From NCBI RefSeq assembly GCF_010614725.1, contig NZ_JAAEHL010000004.1:465605-529604 (forward strand): a stretch of 64,000 nt of DNA. The letters are read 5' to 3'. How positions within the stretch are numbered: position 1 is the first letter of the stretch; each line of letters opens with the position of its first letter. A program made the translations under genes and the position numbers. Shown here piece by piece: positions 50,396 through 59,964 of the stretch. The notes under the pieces were generated by a model that was not told the DNA's origin, did not search any database, and saw only the letters and a program-made list of their open reading frames with translations. The stretch comes from Flavobacterium ajazii. GTDB taxonomy: Bacteria; Bacteroidota; Bacteroidia; Flavobacteriales; Flavobacteriaceae.

Positions 50396-50469
50396 AAACT
50401 CTCCTTTAGCCCTTTTAGCAATTCTTTTTCCCGCTTAATTTTAAATTAATACATTATTATTACATTATT

Positions 50470-51720
50470 ATGGCTTATTTATTTACGTCAGAATCTGTTA
50501 GTGAAGGGCATCCAGACAAAGTTGCAGATCAAATTTCGGATGCATTAATTGACAACTTTTTGGCATTTGACGCTGACTCAAAAGTAGCTTGTGAAACATT
50601 AGTTACGACTGGTCAGGTTATTTTAGCAGGTGAAGTAAAATCGAATACTTATCTTGATGTTCAGCAAATTGCACGTGAGGTAATCCGTAAAATTGGATAT
50701 ACTAAAAGTGAATATATGTTTGAAGCGAATTCTTGTGGAATTCTTTCTGCAATTCATGAGCAGTCTGCAGACATTAACCAAGGTGTTGACAGAGCTAAGC
50801 CAGAAGAGCAAGGTGCTGGAGATCAAGGAATGATGTTTGGTTACGCAACAAACGAAACTGAAAACTTCATGCCATTGGCACTTGATTTATCTCATAAATT
50901 ACTACAAGAATTAGCTATTTTAAGACGCGAGAACAAAGAAATCACGTATTTACGTCCGGATGCTAAATCTCAGGTAACTTTAGAATACAGCGATGACAAC
51001 AAACCAACTCGTATCGACGCAATTGTTATCTCAACACAACATGATGATTTTGATGAAGAAGCTGCAATGTTAGCTAAAATCAAAAAAGATATTATCGAAA
51101 TCCTGATTCCAAGAATTATCGCTAAAAACCCAGAGCATGCTCATTTATTCAATGATAAGATCAACTACCACATTAACCCAACAGGAAAATTCGTTATTGG
51201 AGGACCTCACGGAGATACTGGTTTAACTGGAAGAAAAATTATCGTTGATACTTACGGTGGAAAAGGTGCTCACGGTGGTGGTGCTTTCTCTGGAAAAGAT
51301 CCAAGTAAAGTAGACAGAAGTGCTGCTTATGCAACTCGTCATATCGCTAAAAACTTAGTTGCTGCTGGTGTTGCTGACGAAATCTTAGTTCAGGTTTCTT
51401 ACGCAATTGGAGTTGCTGAACCAATGGGAATTTTCATTAATACTTACGGCAAAGCAAAAGTGAACTTAACGGATGGTGAAATCGCTAAAAAAGTAGAAGC
51501 TATTTTTGATATGCGTCCTTACTTTATCGAGCAGCGTTTGAAATTAAGAAACCCAATTTACAGCGAAACAGCTGCTTACGGACACATGGGACGTAAACCG
51601 GAAACTGTAACTAAAACTTTCTCTGCTCCTGGAGGAAACGAAAAAACAGTTACTGTTGAATTGTTTACATGGGAAAAACTTGATTTTGTTGATCAGGTTA
51701 AAGCTGCATTTGGGCTTTAA
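50470..51720 (+). CDS. metK: S-adenosylmethionine synthetase
   Basis: 416 residues. [23 protein letters not shown] at the N-terminus, [12 protein letters not shown] (the GAGDQG hexapeptide), [24 protein letters not shown] and [19 protein letters not shown] (the Gly-rich P-loop-like motif). Makes SAM from methionine and ATP. Divergent from the metY leader unit. Single-gene transcript with a strong terminator. Confidence 0.97.
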   Translation: MAYLFTSESVSEGHPDKVADQISDALIDNFLAFDADSKVACETLVTTGQVILAGEVKSNTYLDVQQIAREVIRKIGYTKSEYMFEANSCGILSAIHEQSADINQGVDRAKPEEQGAGDQGMMFGYATNETENFMPLALDLSHKLLQELAILRRENKEITYLRPDAKSQVTLEYSDDNKPTRIDAIVISTQHDDFDEEAAMLAKIKKDIIEILIPRIIAKNPEHAHLFNDKINYHINPTGKFVIGGPHGDTGLTGRKIIVDTYGGKGAHGGGAFSGKDPSKVDRSAAYATRHIAKNLVAAGVADEILVQVSYAIGVAEPMGIFINTYGKAKVNLTDGEIAKKVEAIFDMRPYFIEQRLKLRNPIYSETAAYGHMGRKPETVTKTFSAPGGNEKTVTVELFTWEKLDFVDQVKAAFGL

Positions 51721-51781
51721 TTTAGAATATTAGACTAATAGATTGTTAGATTTTTTGACAACTATTTTATTCTTAAACATC

Positions 51782-51819
51782 AAAAGACCCGATTTCAATT
51801 TCTTGAAATCGGGTCTTTT
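51782..51819. terminator. Bidirectional terminator after metK
   Basis: Perfect AAAAGACCCGATTTCAA / TTGAAATCGGGTCTTTT hairpin between metK and the convergent M28 peptidase gene. Confidence 0.92.
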
Positions 51820-51838
51820 ATTTTTATCAAATAGACTT

Positions 51839-53311
51839 TTATCTTTCCAATTTTACATTTGGTAACGTTTTAGGACGATTTGGATCGTTTGACAAAATCC
51901 ATCCTGTACGGTACATCCATTCAGTCATTTTATGCAGTTTTACGTAATCAATATTTTCAGATTCGTCCATTGGAGTGTGGTATTCGCTATGTAAAACACT
52001 TGTAAAAAAGACCGCAGGAATTCCTTTGCGTGCATAAGGTAAATGATCTGAACGGAAGTAAAAATACTCCGGATGTTCCGGTCTGTCCCAAAGTTTATCC
52101 AGATCAAATTTTGGCCCTTCTTCATTGGCTCTTTTTGCAATTGCCACTAAATCGGATGAATTTTCATGAGGCGAACTTGATCCTAATAATGCCGCCTGAT
52201 TTACATTGTTTCTTCCGATCATGTCACCATTTAAAACTGCGATAATGTCTTTTTCAGGAACTGTTGGATGTGATGCATACCAGCTTGAACCTAACAATCC
52301 TCTTTCTTCTGAACCATGAAAAACAAACAAAGCCGTTCTTTTTCCCGGTTGTTTTTTATAAGCCCTTGCAATTGCGAGCATTGCTACACAGGTACTTGCA
52401 TTATCATCGGCACCATTGTAAATGGAATCCTGACCGTACTTTTGACGTACACCATCATGATCCTGATGACCACTAAAAAGCACATATTCATTTTTTAATT
52501 TAGAATCTGTCCCTGCAATGGTTCCGACCACATTTACTGAAGGATATTTATACGTTTCAGAAACAACTTCAGTCGACAATAAATCTTTTGTGTTTTTCAA
52601 ATATTCTAACTGATCCTTGTGCACCCAAAACGCAGGCATTCTTGGAGGTACAGGTATTTTATCTCTAAAACCTTCAATTCCGTAAACTCCTCTTGTCATT
52701 TGCGGTTCTACTTGCGACCAGCTCTGTTCTCCTAAATCATCAGCTACAAGTATTAGTGCCGCAGCTCCTTTTGAAAGTAATAAATCGTAATATTTTTGTT
52801 TTACCAAACCCGGATAACGTCTGTCAAAAAGAGAAATTTCATCTGAAATACCTTCTTTCGAAGCCAAAATCACAACTGCTTTTCCCTTCACATCAGTTTT
52901 TTCTACTTCCGCCTTAGTCGCCGTTCCCAAATAAAGCAAAGGAGCTTCTACCTTAATATTAGTTGTTTCTGCAACTAAAACCTCACTCCATAATTTATAT
53001 GATTTCTGGCCAATTTTAAACTTGGTGTTTGCCGTAACCTGATGTCTGTATAAATCAAAAAACTGAAAATAAGTTCCGTCATCACCAGCAGGTGCCATTC
53101 CGGCCTCTTTAGCTTTGTTCGCCAGCCACATTGATACTTTCAGTTCATCTAAAGTCCCGGCTTCACGTCCATTAAAATGATCACCCGCCATTTGGTACAT
53201 ATCGGTTCTAAGATCTTTATCTGTAATTGCAGAAACTAATGGTTTTTTAACTGCCTGTGAAAACACAACACTGCAGGAAGCAATTAAAAGCAAAATTAAT
53301 TTGTTTTTCAT
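51839..53311 (-). CDS. Exported M28-family metallopeptidase
   Basis: 490 residues; signal peptide 1-20 (ending VFSQA). A PA-domain-like insert (about 120-245: KAVVILASKEGISDEIS...AALILVADDLGEQ) is followed by the M28 zinc site: SGHQDHDG, YNGADDNASTCVAMLAIARAY, HGSEERGLLGSSW with catalytic Glu-Glu, LNGDMIGRNN, and a C-terminal His in SVLHSEYHTPMD. Di-zinc aminopeptidase acting on exported peptides in the periplasm or surface. Stand-alone. Confidence 0.92.
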   Translation of the reverse strand: MKNKLILLLIASCSVVFSQAVKKPLVSAITDKDLRTDMYQMAGDHFNGREAGTLDELKVSMWLANKAKEAGMAPAGDDGTYFQFFDLYRHQVTANTKFKIGQKSYKLWSEVLVAETTNIKVEAPLLYLGTATKAEVEKTDVKGKAVVILASKEGISDEISLFDRRYPGLVKQKYYDLLLSKGAAALILVADDLGEQSWSQVEPQMTRGVYGIEGFRDKIPVPPRMPAFWVHKDQLEYLKNTKDLLSTEVVSETYKYPSVNVVGTIAGTDSKLKNEYVLFSGHQDHDGVRQKYGQDSIYNGADDNASTCVAMLAIARAYKKQPGKRTALFVFHGSEERGLLGSSWYASHPTVPEKDIIAVLNGDMIGRNNVNQAALLGSSSPHENSSDLVAIAKRANEEGPKFDLDKLWDRPEHPEYFYFRSDHLPYARKGIPAVFFTSVLHSEYHTPMDESENIDYVKLHKMTEWMYRTGWILSNDPNRPKTLPNVKLER

Positions 53312-53405
53312 ATTCTTTAATTTAATACACCAAATTTAGTCATTTACAAAGAAATAATTGCTTTTTACAATCCAAACATTGCTAAAAATGCAACAATAAG
53401 AACAA

Positions 53406-53439
53406 AAAAGCCTTTGAAAATTACAATTCAAAGGCTTTT
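53406..53439. terminator. Terminator between outer membrane barrel and peptidase genes
   Basis: AAAAGCCTTTGAA / TTCAAAGGCTTTT perfect stem with flanking A/T runs, 48 bp beyond the stop codon of the barrel gene. Confidence 0.88.
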
Positions 53440-53486
53440 ATTAGAAATGGACTTCGACTCCGCTTAGCCCGATATTATTCTCTTTA

Positions 53487-56171
53487 TTATAAATTATATT
53501 TCATAGAAAACATGATATATCGCGGCTGTACCGTATACTGAGACACTCTTGTAGAAAACTGCGAAAAACTATCGTCATTAAGATAGGTTGTGTTTAACAA
53601 GTTTGTAGCAGCAATTTTATATTCCCATTTGCTGTCTTTCTTCTGATAAATCAAACTTGCGCTTAAAAAATCGTACTCGTTATCAACAGACTTATCTCCA
53701 TTGTAATAATGATAAAATTCGTATTCTGAAACAAAAGAAAAACTGTCTAAGAAATAATAATCTAATTTTGCAAACGGCTTATCGGTATAAAAAGTAGAGC
53801 CGCTGTATTTATTTACAAGAAGATTGTATCCAAATTCTATATTCGGAAGATTTTTATAATTTGTTGAAGCTCTCATCGTATAACTCTGAACAAAACTTTC
53901 AGTAGTTCTTAAATCACCATTTTGTTTATTATTAAACTTTGACCAGTTTAAACTTGCATTGACTGAGGCTTTATAATTTTTTAAAAACGAACGCCCGTAA
54001 CTTCCCATTCCAGATAAAGTTTCATCTGCTAAATTAGAGTTGTAAGGAACCGAAAACTGATTAATTCCATCAAACTTTGCTTCAGTTTTAATTGCATCAA
54101 CCTTTCTTGTGTAAGTAGCATTAGCAAAAATATTTTCGAAATTAAACATATTATATTTAAAATAACGAAGTGAATGCACTTGTGAAGTTGCATTTTCCAA
54201 GGAACGATTTCCACGAAACAAACTGCTGTAGTTAGACAAAACATAACCTTCTGCTAATTGATTAATATCTGTAAAATCATTCGTTAGAGAGAAATTATAA
54301 GTTAATGTTTCTGATTTTTTAATTTGATATAAGGCAAAGAAATCTGGCAGGATTTTTACAAAATTCTGAGAATAATCAGACCCCAGCTGTCCGTTTGTCA
54401 TTTGATAAGAATGCAGACTTACACCAGGCGTCAGGGTGAATTTTCCAGTTAAAATTTTATAGTGGAAGCCTAAAAAAGTATCATTAAATCTGTAATCTAC
54501 ATCATTATTATTTTCAGTGTTATTCAAATCATTTTTTTCTCCATTATCCAATATTTGAAAAATGTGAGAGTTGAAGTTTTGATAGGAATATGTATTTCCT
54601 AAAGTAACATTAATGTTGCTTTTTGGTGTTACCATATAATAGTAATCCAGTTTAGCGTCCAGTTTATTGGTTTTTACAAATCGATCCTGATTATAATCAT
54701 TTCTCGTTTGTTTAACATATCCAGACAAAGGGAAAGGAAGTGTCTGCAGATTGGCGTTATAAAACGGATTTTCATCCTGATATAAATGCTGCATTTCAAA
54801 AGCAAAAATGTTTTTATCACTTTGTGTGTAATATAAACTCAAATTCTGATTTATTGAAGTCGGATCTTGTTTTTTTGTTGTAAAAATAGTTTCTGAAGTA
54901 GTTTTATCTTCTACTATTTGATCTCTAAATAAATCCGAATATTCTTCCTGCTTTGTCAATTTGGTTAAAATATCATAATCAAACTGAAATTTATCGCTTG
55001 GTTTGTAAGTTGAACTTAATTTAAAAAGTCCCAAATTATTTTTCTGATTAGTATTTTCGTCACGTTTCTCCTGATCTCCCGAATCTAAAATTGTAGTCTG
55101 CGATTTCGTTTCTAATTCTGTTTTGGAGGCTGAAAGAATTCCAAAACCGCTAATATTCCAGGCTTTATTAACCGAATAAGCGAAGTTTGTGGCACCAAAT
55201 TTCGTTTCAATTTCTTTTGCACGATTATTTCGGAGTAATGAAATCCCTAAATCATTCGAAGACACATTAAAATTACTTCCACCCTTTTTCATCATATTTT
55301 TAAACCCTCCTGTGAACTTAAAATAATCCTGAGCCGTAATTGGTAATTCTCCAATATTATTAAAATTGGTAATTAAATTGATGCTGTATTTTGGACTGTA
55401 ATAAAATAGTTTAGGATTGATAATATAACGGCTGTCGAGTTCTGCAACACCAATTCCTGCCGTGACATCACCGAACCAAAAATTCTTTTTGCCTTCTTTC
55501 AGTTTAATATTCATCGCCACATTGTCCTGGTCGTTTTCAAGACCTTTTAAGGCGCTTACTTCGTTATAATTTCTAAGAACCTGCACTTTATCAATCGCAT
55601 CTGCCGGAATATTTTTAACCCCCAATTTGGTATCTCCGTCAAAAAAGTCTTTTCCTTCAACCATTAATTTACTGACCTTCTTTCCTTCTACTTCAATCTC
55701 TCCATCGGCGTTTACCTCAACTCCTGGCAGTTTTTTCAGAACATCCTCCAGTTTTCTTTCGGTTCCGGATTTAAAAGAATCGGCGTTATATACAATGGTA
55801 TCGCCTTTTATAGAAACAGGCATTTCACGTACAATTTCAACTCCTTCCAATTCGATTCCGGTGCCATCCAAAACAATATTTTGGGTCATATTTTCAGACT
55901 TAGTCGAAACTGCAATTTCTTTAGACTTCATTCCCAGATAACTCACTTTAACGGTATAAGCAGTATTTGGTTTTAAGGTAAGCTGAAACTTTCCTTTGTC
56001 ATTAGTGATTCCATACGAATCCATTGCTTTTGTACCATTATTAATAGCCATAATATTGGCCATTTCCAACGGATTTTTCTGATCATCCTGAATAAAACCA
56101 TCAAAACGGACACTTTGAGAAAAAGAAACAGATGTAAATAAAAAGGCTACGAAACAAAGTATTTTGTTCAT
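53487..56171 (-). CDS. TonB-dependent-type outer membrane barrel with carboxypeptidase-like N-domain
   Basis: 894 residues. Signal peptide 1-18; CarboxypepD_reg-like domain (about 20-105: FDGFIQDDQKNPLEMANIMAINNGTKAMDSYG, VKVSYLGMKSKEIAV); plug region with GTERKLEDVLKKLPGVEVNADGEIEVEGKKVSKLMVEGKDFFDGDTKLGVKNIPADAIDKVQV; then a large barrel ending YIMFSMKYNL. This OMP_b-brl-type family is nearly always next to a GLPGLI gene, here upstream by 46 bp. Ligand unknown. Confidence 0.9.
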   Translation of the reverse strand: MNKILCFVAFLFTSVSFSQSVRFDGFIQDDQKNPLEMANIMAINNGTKAMDSYGITNDKGKFQLTLKPNTAYTVKVSYLGMKSKEIAVSTKSENMTQNIVLDGTGIELEGVEIVREMPVSIKGDTIVYNADSFKSGTERKLEDVLKKLPGVEVNADGEIEVEGKKVSKLMVEGKDFFDGDTKLGVKNIPADAIDKVQVLRNYNEVSALKGLENDQDNVAMNIKLKEGKKNFWFGDVTAGIGVAELDSRYIINPKLFYYSPKYSINLITNFNNIGELPITAQDYFKFTGGFKNMMKKGGSNFNVSSNDLGISLLRNNRAKEIETKFGATNFAYSVNKAWNISGFGILSASKTELETKSQTTILDSGDQEKRDENTNQKNNLGLFKLSSTYKPSDKFQFDYDILTKLTKQEEYSDLFRDQIVEDKTTSETIFTTKKQDPTSINQNLSLYYTQSDKNIFAFEMQHLYQDENPFYNANLQTLPFPLSGYVKQTRNDYNQDRFVKTNKLDAKLDYYYMVTPKSNINVTLGNTYSYQNFNSHIFQILDNGEKNDLNNTENNNDVDYRFNDTFLGFHYKILTGKFTLTPGVSLHSYQMTNGQLGSDYSQNFVKILPDFFALYQIKKSETLTYNFSLTNDFTDINQLAEGYVLSNYSSLFRGNRSLENATSQVHSLRYFKYNMFNFENIFANATYTRKVDAIKTEAKFDGINQFSVPYNSNLADETLSGMGSYGRSFLKNYKASVNASLNWSKFNNKQNGDLRTTESFVQSYTMRASTNYKNLPNIEFGYNLLVNKYSGSTFYTDKPFAKLDYYFLDSFSFVSEYEFYHYYNGDKSVDNEYDFLSASLIYQKKDSKWEYKIAATNLLNTTYLNDDSFSQFSTRVSQYTVQPRYIMFSMKYNL

Positions 56172-56217
56172 TACAAAAGATTAGAATTTGTTTTTTTTAA
56201 ATTGGAATTTATATTTA

Positions 56218-57105
56218 TTATCTCCCCATTGGTGGTGGTCCTCCGGCACGACCACGGTTCATCTCTCTAAATTCTTCCATCTTCTTAACAACCGTTTCGT
56301 CGTATTCTTTCTGAGAAATTACTTTTCCTTTTTTAGAAGGTTTTATTTCCACTTTATCCTTCGCATTCAAAACAATTTTAGAACACAAAATGGTAGTAGT
56401 TCCGTCATTGATTTCTAAAATCAAGCCCGGAAGTCCCCAATAATTCTCCGGTCCTTGATTTACCGGAATTTCTGGTGTATACCATGCTGTTACTACAATT
56501 TCTTTTGGCATTTCAAAATTGTCTGCAAAATTCGTTTTCGTATCTCCTGAAGTCTTTTTAGCTTCATCCTTTTTATCATCTTCATTTTTAGGTCTGAAGT
56601 TTCTAAAATCGGTTTTACTGGCTTGTTTTGTTGCTGTGGCTTTGTAACAATTGTAACCGCCTATTAATTTGGTTTCTTGTTCTAATTTCCAGTTTAACTT
56701 TGGCAGCGAATCCACAACAAGAAATTCCTTGCCCATAAATTCCTTGTCAACTGTATAGGATTTTGTTTTTACATCTTTATAAAAAGTACCTCCGCCTCCG
56801 GTAAGCGAACCAAACATCATACGGAAACCTCCCTGTTGTTGACCCGGATTTTCCAGTTTTTCTTCTTCCTTATAAATAGATGCTGATTTATCAAAATTTA
56901 AAATGAATGTTTTTTCGAGCATTTTTTTCATACGCTCTTCCATATTTTTCTGCATTTCCGGCGTGATGTCCCTGTTCCCACGCATTCCTTCAAACTTCGG
57001 TGCTTGTGTCTTTGACTCATAAACAGCCATTCCCTGAAAATCTTTTTGTGCCTGAATTTGTGTTGAGACAAGCATCAAAGTCATGTAAAAAAATATTTTT
57101 TTCAT
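56218..57105 (-). CDS. GLPGLI-family exported protein
   Basis: 295 residues from MKKIFFYMTLMLVSTQIQAQK, which is a proper signal peptide; a longer frame to base 57192 would place a 29-residue extension before it and is unlikely. The name-giving motif appears as GPENYWGLPGLILEINDG. N-terminal MRGNRDITPEMQKNMEERMKKMLEKTFIL is helical; a Gly/Arg/Pro tail ends GRAGGPPPMGR. Role unknown; by context it acts with the outer membrane barrel encoded 46 bp downstream. Confidence 0.9.
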   Translation of the reverse strand: MKKIFFYMTLMLVSTQIQAQKDFQGMAVYESKTQAPKFEGMRGNRDITPEMQKNMEERMKKMLEKTFILNFDKSASIYKEEEKLENPGQQQGGFRMMFGSLTGGGGTFYKDVKTKSYTVDKEFMGKEFLVVDSLPKLNWKLEQETKLIGGYNCYKATATKQASKTDFRNFRPKNEDDKKDEAKKTSGDTKTNFADNFEMPKEIVVTAWYTPEIPVNQGPENYWGLPGLILEINDGTTTILCSKIVLNAKDKVEIKPSKKGKVISQKEYDETVVKKMEEFREMNRGRAGGPPPMGR

Positions 57106-57327
57106 TTTATTTCCTTTAAATTGAGTAAATCCGATAAAACCTACATTCAAATGTATTATTAATTTTAAAATGCTAAAAATTAAATATATCAATACAGTTA
57201 AGGTATAGATAAAATCGCTTATTACTTAGACAATTAGAATCTTAAAAAGTTTAAACACCAAATTGAGGCTAAAAATCCCTTTTAACTGCAGTTTTTTGTA
57301 ATTTGGCTCTTTAGAAATCCAATTCAA

Positions 57328-58143
57328 ATGAGCAAAACGCAGTACAAAATTTTATTTTCACTTTTTATCGGCTGTACTTTTTCGGCTGTTTTTGCGCAAA
57401 ACCAAAAGAAAACTCAAGAACAGGTTTCAAATGTTTCCATTGATGCTGATGAATTTTCAGGCTATGATTCTTTTGGATTTTCGTACCTGATAAAAAATAA
57501 TGTTTTCAGAAAAATAAAAGGAAACGAATTTTTTGAGTATAAAAATATTTCTTTAGGAAAAATTACTAAAACCGACATCCTGAATCCGCTTAAAATAGTG
57601 CTGTTTTACGAAAACTTCAACAGTGTAGTGCTGCTGGACAATCAATTAAATAAAATTACCGAAATTAATTTTTCTCAAAATAATATTCCGATTGTAGTTA
57701 CAGCAATTGGTATGTCTACTCAGAATCAGTTATGGATTTACAATGCTCTTAATCAGCAAATCGGTCTTTTTGATTATTTAAAAAACGATTATAAAACAGT
57801 TTCAACTCCTCTGACAGAAAACATCAAATACTACCAGACCGATTTCAACACTTTTTACTGGATTGACGAAAAAAACAATTGGTTTTCCTGTGATATTTTT
57901 GGCAAAACAACCTCTTTAGGGAAAATTCCTGAATATGAAAAAATACTGATTTTAAGTCCAAAACAATACCTTTTTACAAAAGATAATTTGTTGTTTTTTA
58001 AAGACATTCACAATGACGGATCTGAAACTGTTTCTGAAATCGGTCTTCCCGAAAAATCATTAAATAAATTCTATTACAAAGACCAAATTTTATCTATTTT
58101 TACAGCTAAAGAAATTACCAATTATAAAATCGTAATACCGTAA
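57328..58143 (+). CDS. Exported protein, probable beta-propeller-like
   Basis: 271 residues, signal peptide about 1-23 (ending VFAQ). The body has a repeated pattern of short strands with conserved motifs IVLFYENFNSVVLLDNQLNKITEINF, QLWIYNALNQQIGLFDYLKNDYK and FYWIDEKNNWFSCDIFGK, which resembles a small propeller. I know this as a conserved flavobacterial protein that precedes the deoxynucleoside kinase gene, with no known function. Its stop codon overlaps the kinase start. Confidence 0.75.
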   Translation: MSKTQYKILFSLFIGCTFSAVFAQNQKKTQEQVSNVSIDADEFSGYDSFGFSYLIKNNVFRKIKGNEFFEYKNISLGKITKTDILNPLKIVLFYENFNSVVLLDNQLNKITEINFSQNNIPIVVTAIGMSTQNQLWIYNALNQQIGLFDYLKNDYKTVSTPLTENIKYYQTDFNTFYWIDEKNNWFSCDIFGKTTSLGKIPEYEKILILSPKQYLFTKDNLLFFKDIHNDGSETVSEIGLPEKSLNKFYYKDQILSIFTAKEITNYKIVIP

Positions 58144-58757
58144 TGCACATAGCAATAGCAGGAAATATAGGCGCAGGAAAAACAACTTTAACCAAATTAC
58201 TGGCCAAACATTTTAAATGGGAACCCCACTATGAAGATGTTGTTGATAATCCGTATCTGGATGATTTTTATCATCAAATGGAACGCTGGTCATTCAATTT
58301 GCAGATTTATTTCTTAAACAGCCGTTTTCGTCAGGTGCAGCAAATTCGTGAAAGCGGAAAAAAAATTATTCAGGACAGAACAATTTATGAAGATGCACAT
58401 ATTTTTGCGCCCAATTTATATTCAATGGGCTTAATGACCACCCGTGATTTTGAAAATTATACTTCCTTATTTGAGTTAATGGAATCATTGGTAAAACCAC
58501 CTGATTTATTGATTTACCTGAGAAGTTCTATTCCAAATTTAGTTGGACAAATCCACAAACGCGGACGCGAATACGAGAACTCTATTTCAATCGATTATCT
58601 GAGCCGCCTTAACGAAAGATACGAAGCCTGGATCCAGACTTACACTAAAGGAAAACTACTGATTATTGATGTTGATAATATTAATTTTGTTGACAATCCT
58701 GAAGATTTAGGAAATATCATTAACAGGATTGATGCTGAACTTAACGGATTGTTTTAA
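58143..58757 (+). CDS. Deoxynucleoside kinase
   Basis: 204 residues. P-loop IAGNIGAGKTTLTKLL (about 4-19), DRTIYEDAHIFA with the catalytic DR-S-like motif, LIYLRSSIPNLVGQIHKRGREYEN lid with Arg residues. It belongs to the dAK/dGK family and phosphorylates deoxynucleosides for salvage. Its ATG overlaps the previous stop (TAATG), showing translational coupling. Confidence 0.92.
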   Translation: MHIAIAGNIGAGKTTLTKLLAKHFKWEPHYEDVVDNPYLDDFYHQMERWSFNLQIYFLNSRFRQVQQIRESGKKIIQDRTIYEDAHIFAPNLYSMGLMTTRDFENYTSLFELMESLVKPPDLLIYLRSSIPNLVGQIHKRGREYENSISIDYLSRLNERYEAWIQTYTKGKLLIIDVDNINFVDNPEDLGNIINRIDAELNGLF

Positions 58758-58777
58758 AAAATATAACCGTATTGTAT

Positions 58778-59640
58778 TTATACATTACTAACTTTTAAGT
58801 TACGAATGTTTCTATTTAAAGTTTTATTAATGAATTGAATAATTCTTACTGTTGTTATTTTTAAGAGAATTCTTGTTTTAAAGCCTTCAAAACTTTTAGC
58901 ATAATTTCGTCTAATCATAAACTGGTCTCATAGTTGAGAAGGCAAGGTTTTTATTCTTTTCTTGAGTTTCTTAGTAAAGAAGGTTGTTCTTTATGGGTTT
59001 CTGATTTTTTCTCATCGGAACTTCAAGTTTAATTTTATGATTTTCAAATAGATTCAATTGGTATTCTGCAGATAAATAACCTTTATCCCCCAATATTAAA
59101 ACACAATTATTAAATTGCATTTTAATATCTTTTAAAAAATGGATATCATGAATTGATGCAGGCTTATATCAAAACTTTGAAAAACCCCTTTTATAGAACA
59201 AGCAGCATGTAGTTTATAACCATAATAATCCATTTTCTGGGAAGCGCAATATCCTTTGTTGGTTTAGCATATAATCTGTTTCTTTATAAATTTTACTCCT
59301 CGAACTTCTAGATAATTTACAGACTTCAAGAGGCATATTGTCTAGAATAAAATAATTTTCGTCTTAGTTAAATTTGTCTGACAATAATTGTCTGATAGTC
59401 TCAATTTGAAAAAATAATCTACTTTTTCTTCTATTATAAATATTTCTTTCTATAAGATATTTAAAATGAGAAGGTAGTATCCGAAATAATTGACATTCAC
59501 TATCAATACTCATACATTCTGAGGTTAGATTTAAAGCGATTATTTTTAAATCTGAAAGTTTAGATTTTCGTTTTTGCTTTAAATTGTATTCCAATTCCTT
59601 CCGGATAATAGAGACCGAACTATTAGATGAGTTTCATAAA
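58778..59640 (-). pseudogene. Decayed IS982-family transposase
   Basis: Reading the minus strand, fragments of an IS982 transposase can be followed in order: EYNLKQKRKSKLSDLKIIAL, IDSECQLFRILPSHFKYLIE, in-frame stop, DENYFILDNMPLEVCKLS, frameshift, SQKMDYYGYKLHAACSIK, frameshift, SIHDIHFLKDIK, VLILGDKGYLSAEYQLNLFE, frameshift, KRIKTLPSQL, stop where Cys is expected, DQFMIRRNYAKSFEGFKTRI. At least two nonsense and three frameshift changes, and no clear terminal repeats. An old remnant of insertion beside the RHS genes. Confidence 0.85.
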
Positions 59641-59964
59641 CTTTATTTGAAGATTTAGCGAGGCTAATACTAACTAATGCCCTTATAGCTTTGATCATGT
59701 ATTTTTTGTTTTTTGCCACTCATTTTTCACATTTAATATTAACGAGAAATAATCTATTAATTATTTTCTAAAAATATGCAGGATATTTTGTAAGATTGTA
59801 CTGCTGAAAAGTTTTTGTTACATAAATGAAAAGCTTAATTTATAAATAATTACTCGTAAGGTGTAGTTAATTTTATAAATCGATCAATATGCTCCAAGAA
59901 TTAGAGAAAACGAAATTTAAGCCCGATAAGACAATATATAACCTTAATCTAATTAGAATAACTA
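59641..59964. other. Intergenic stretch between IS982 remnant and RHS gene
   Basis: AT-rich, with no clear open frame, no terminator and no consensus promoter that I can name. It presumably holds the promoter and leader of the RHS gene. Confidence 0.4.

Noticed and set aside
57106..57192. Upstream start for the GLPGLI gene
   Set aside because: The signal peptide begins at the internal Met (57105), so the longer form would bury it.
59364..59594. Independent 76-residue gene
   Set aside because: It is one open fragment of the decayed IS982 transposase, continuing in frame past a stop codon.
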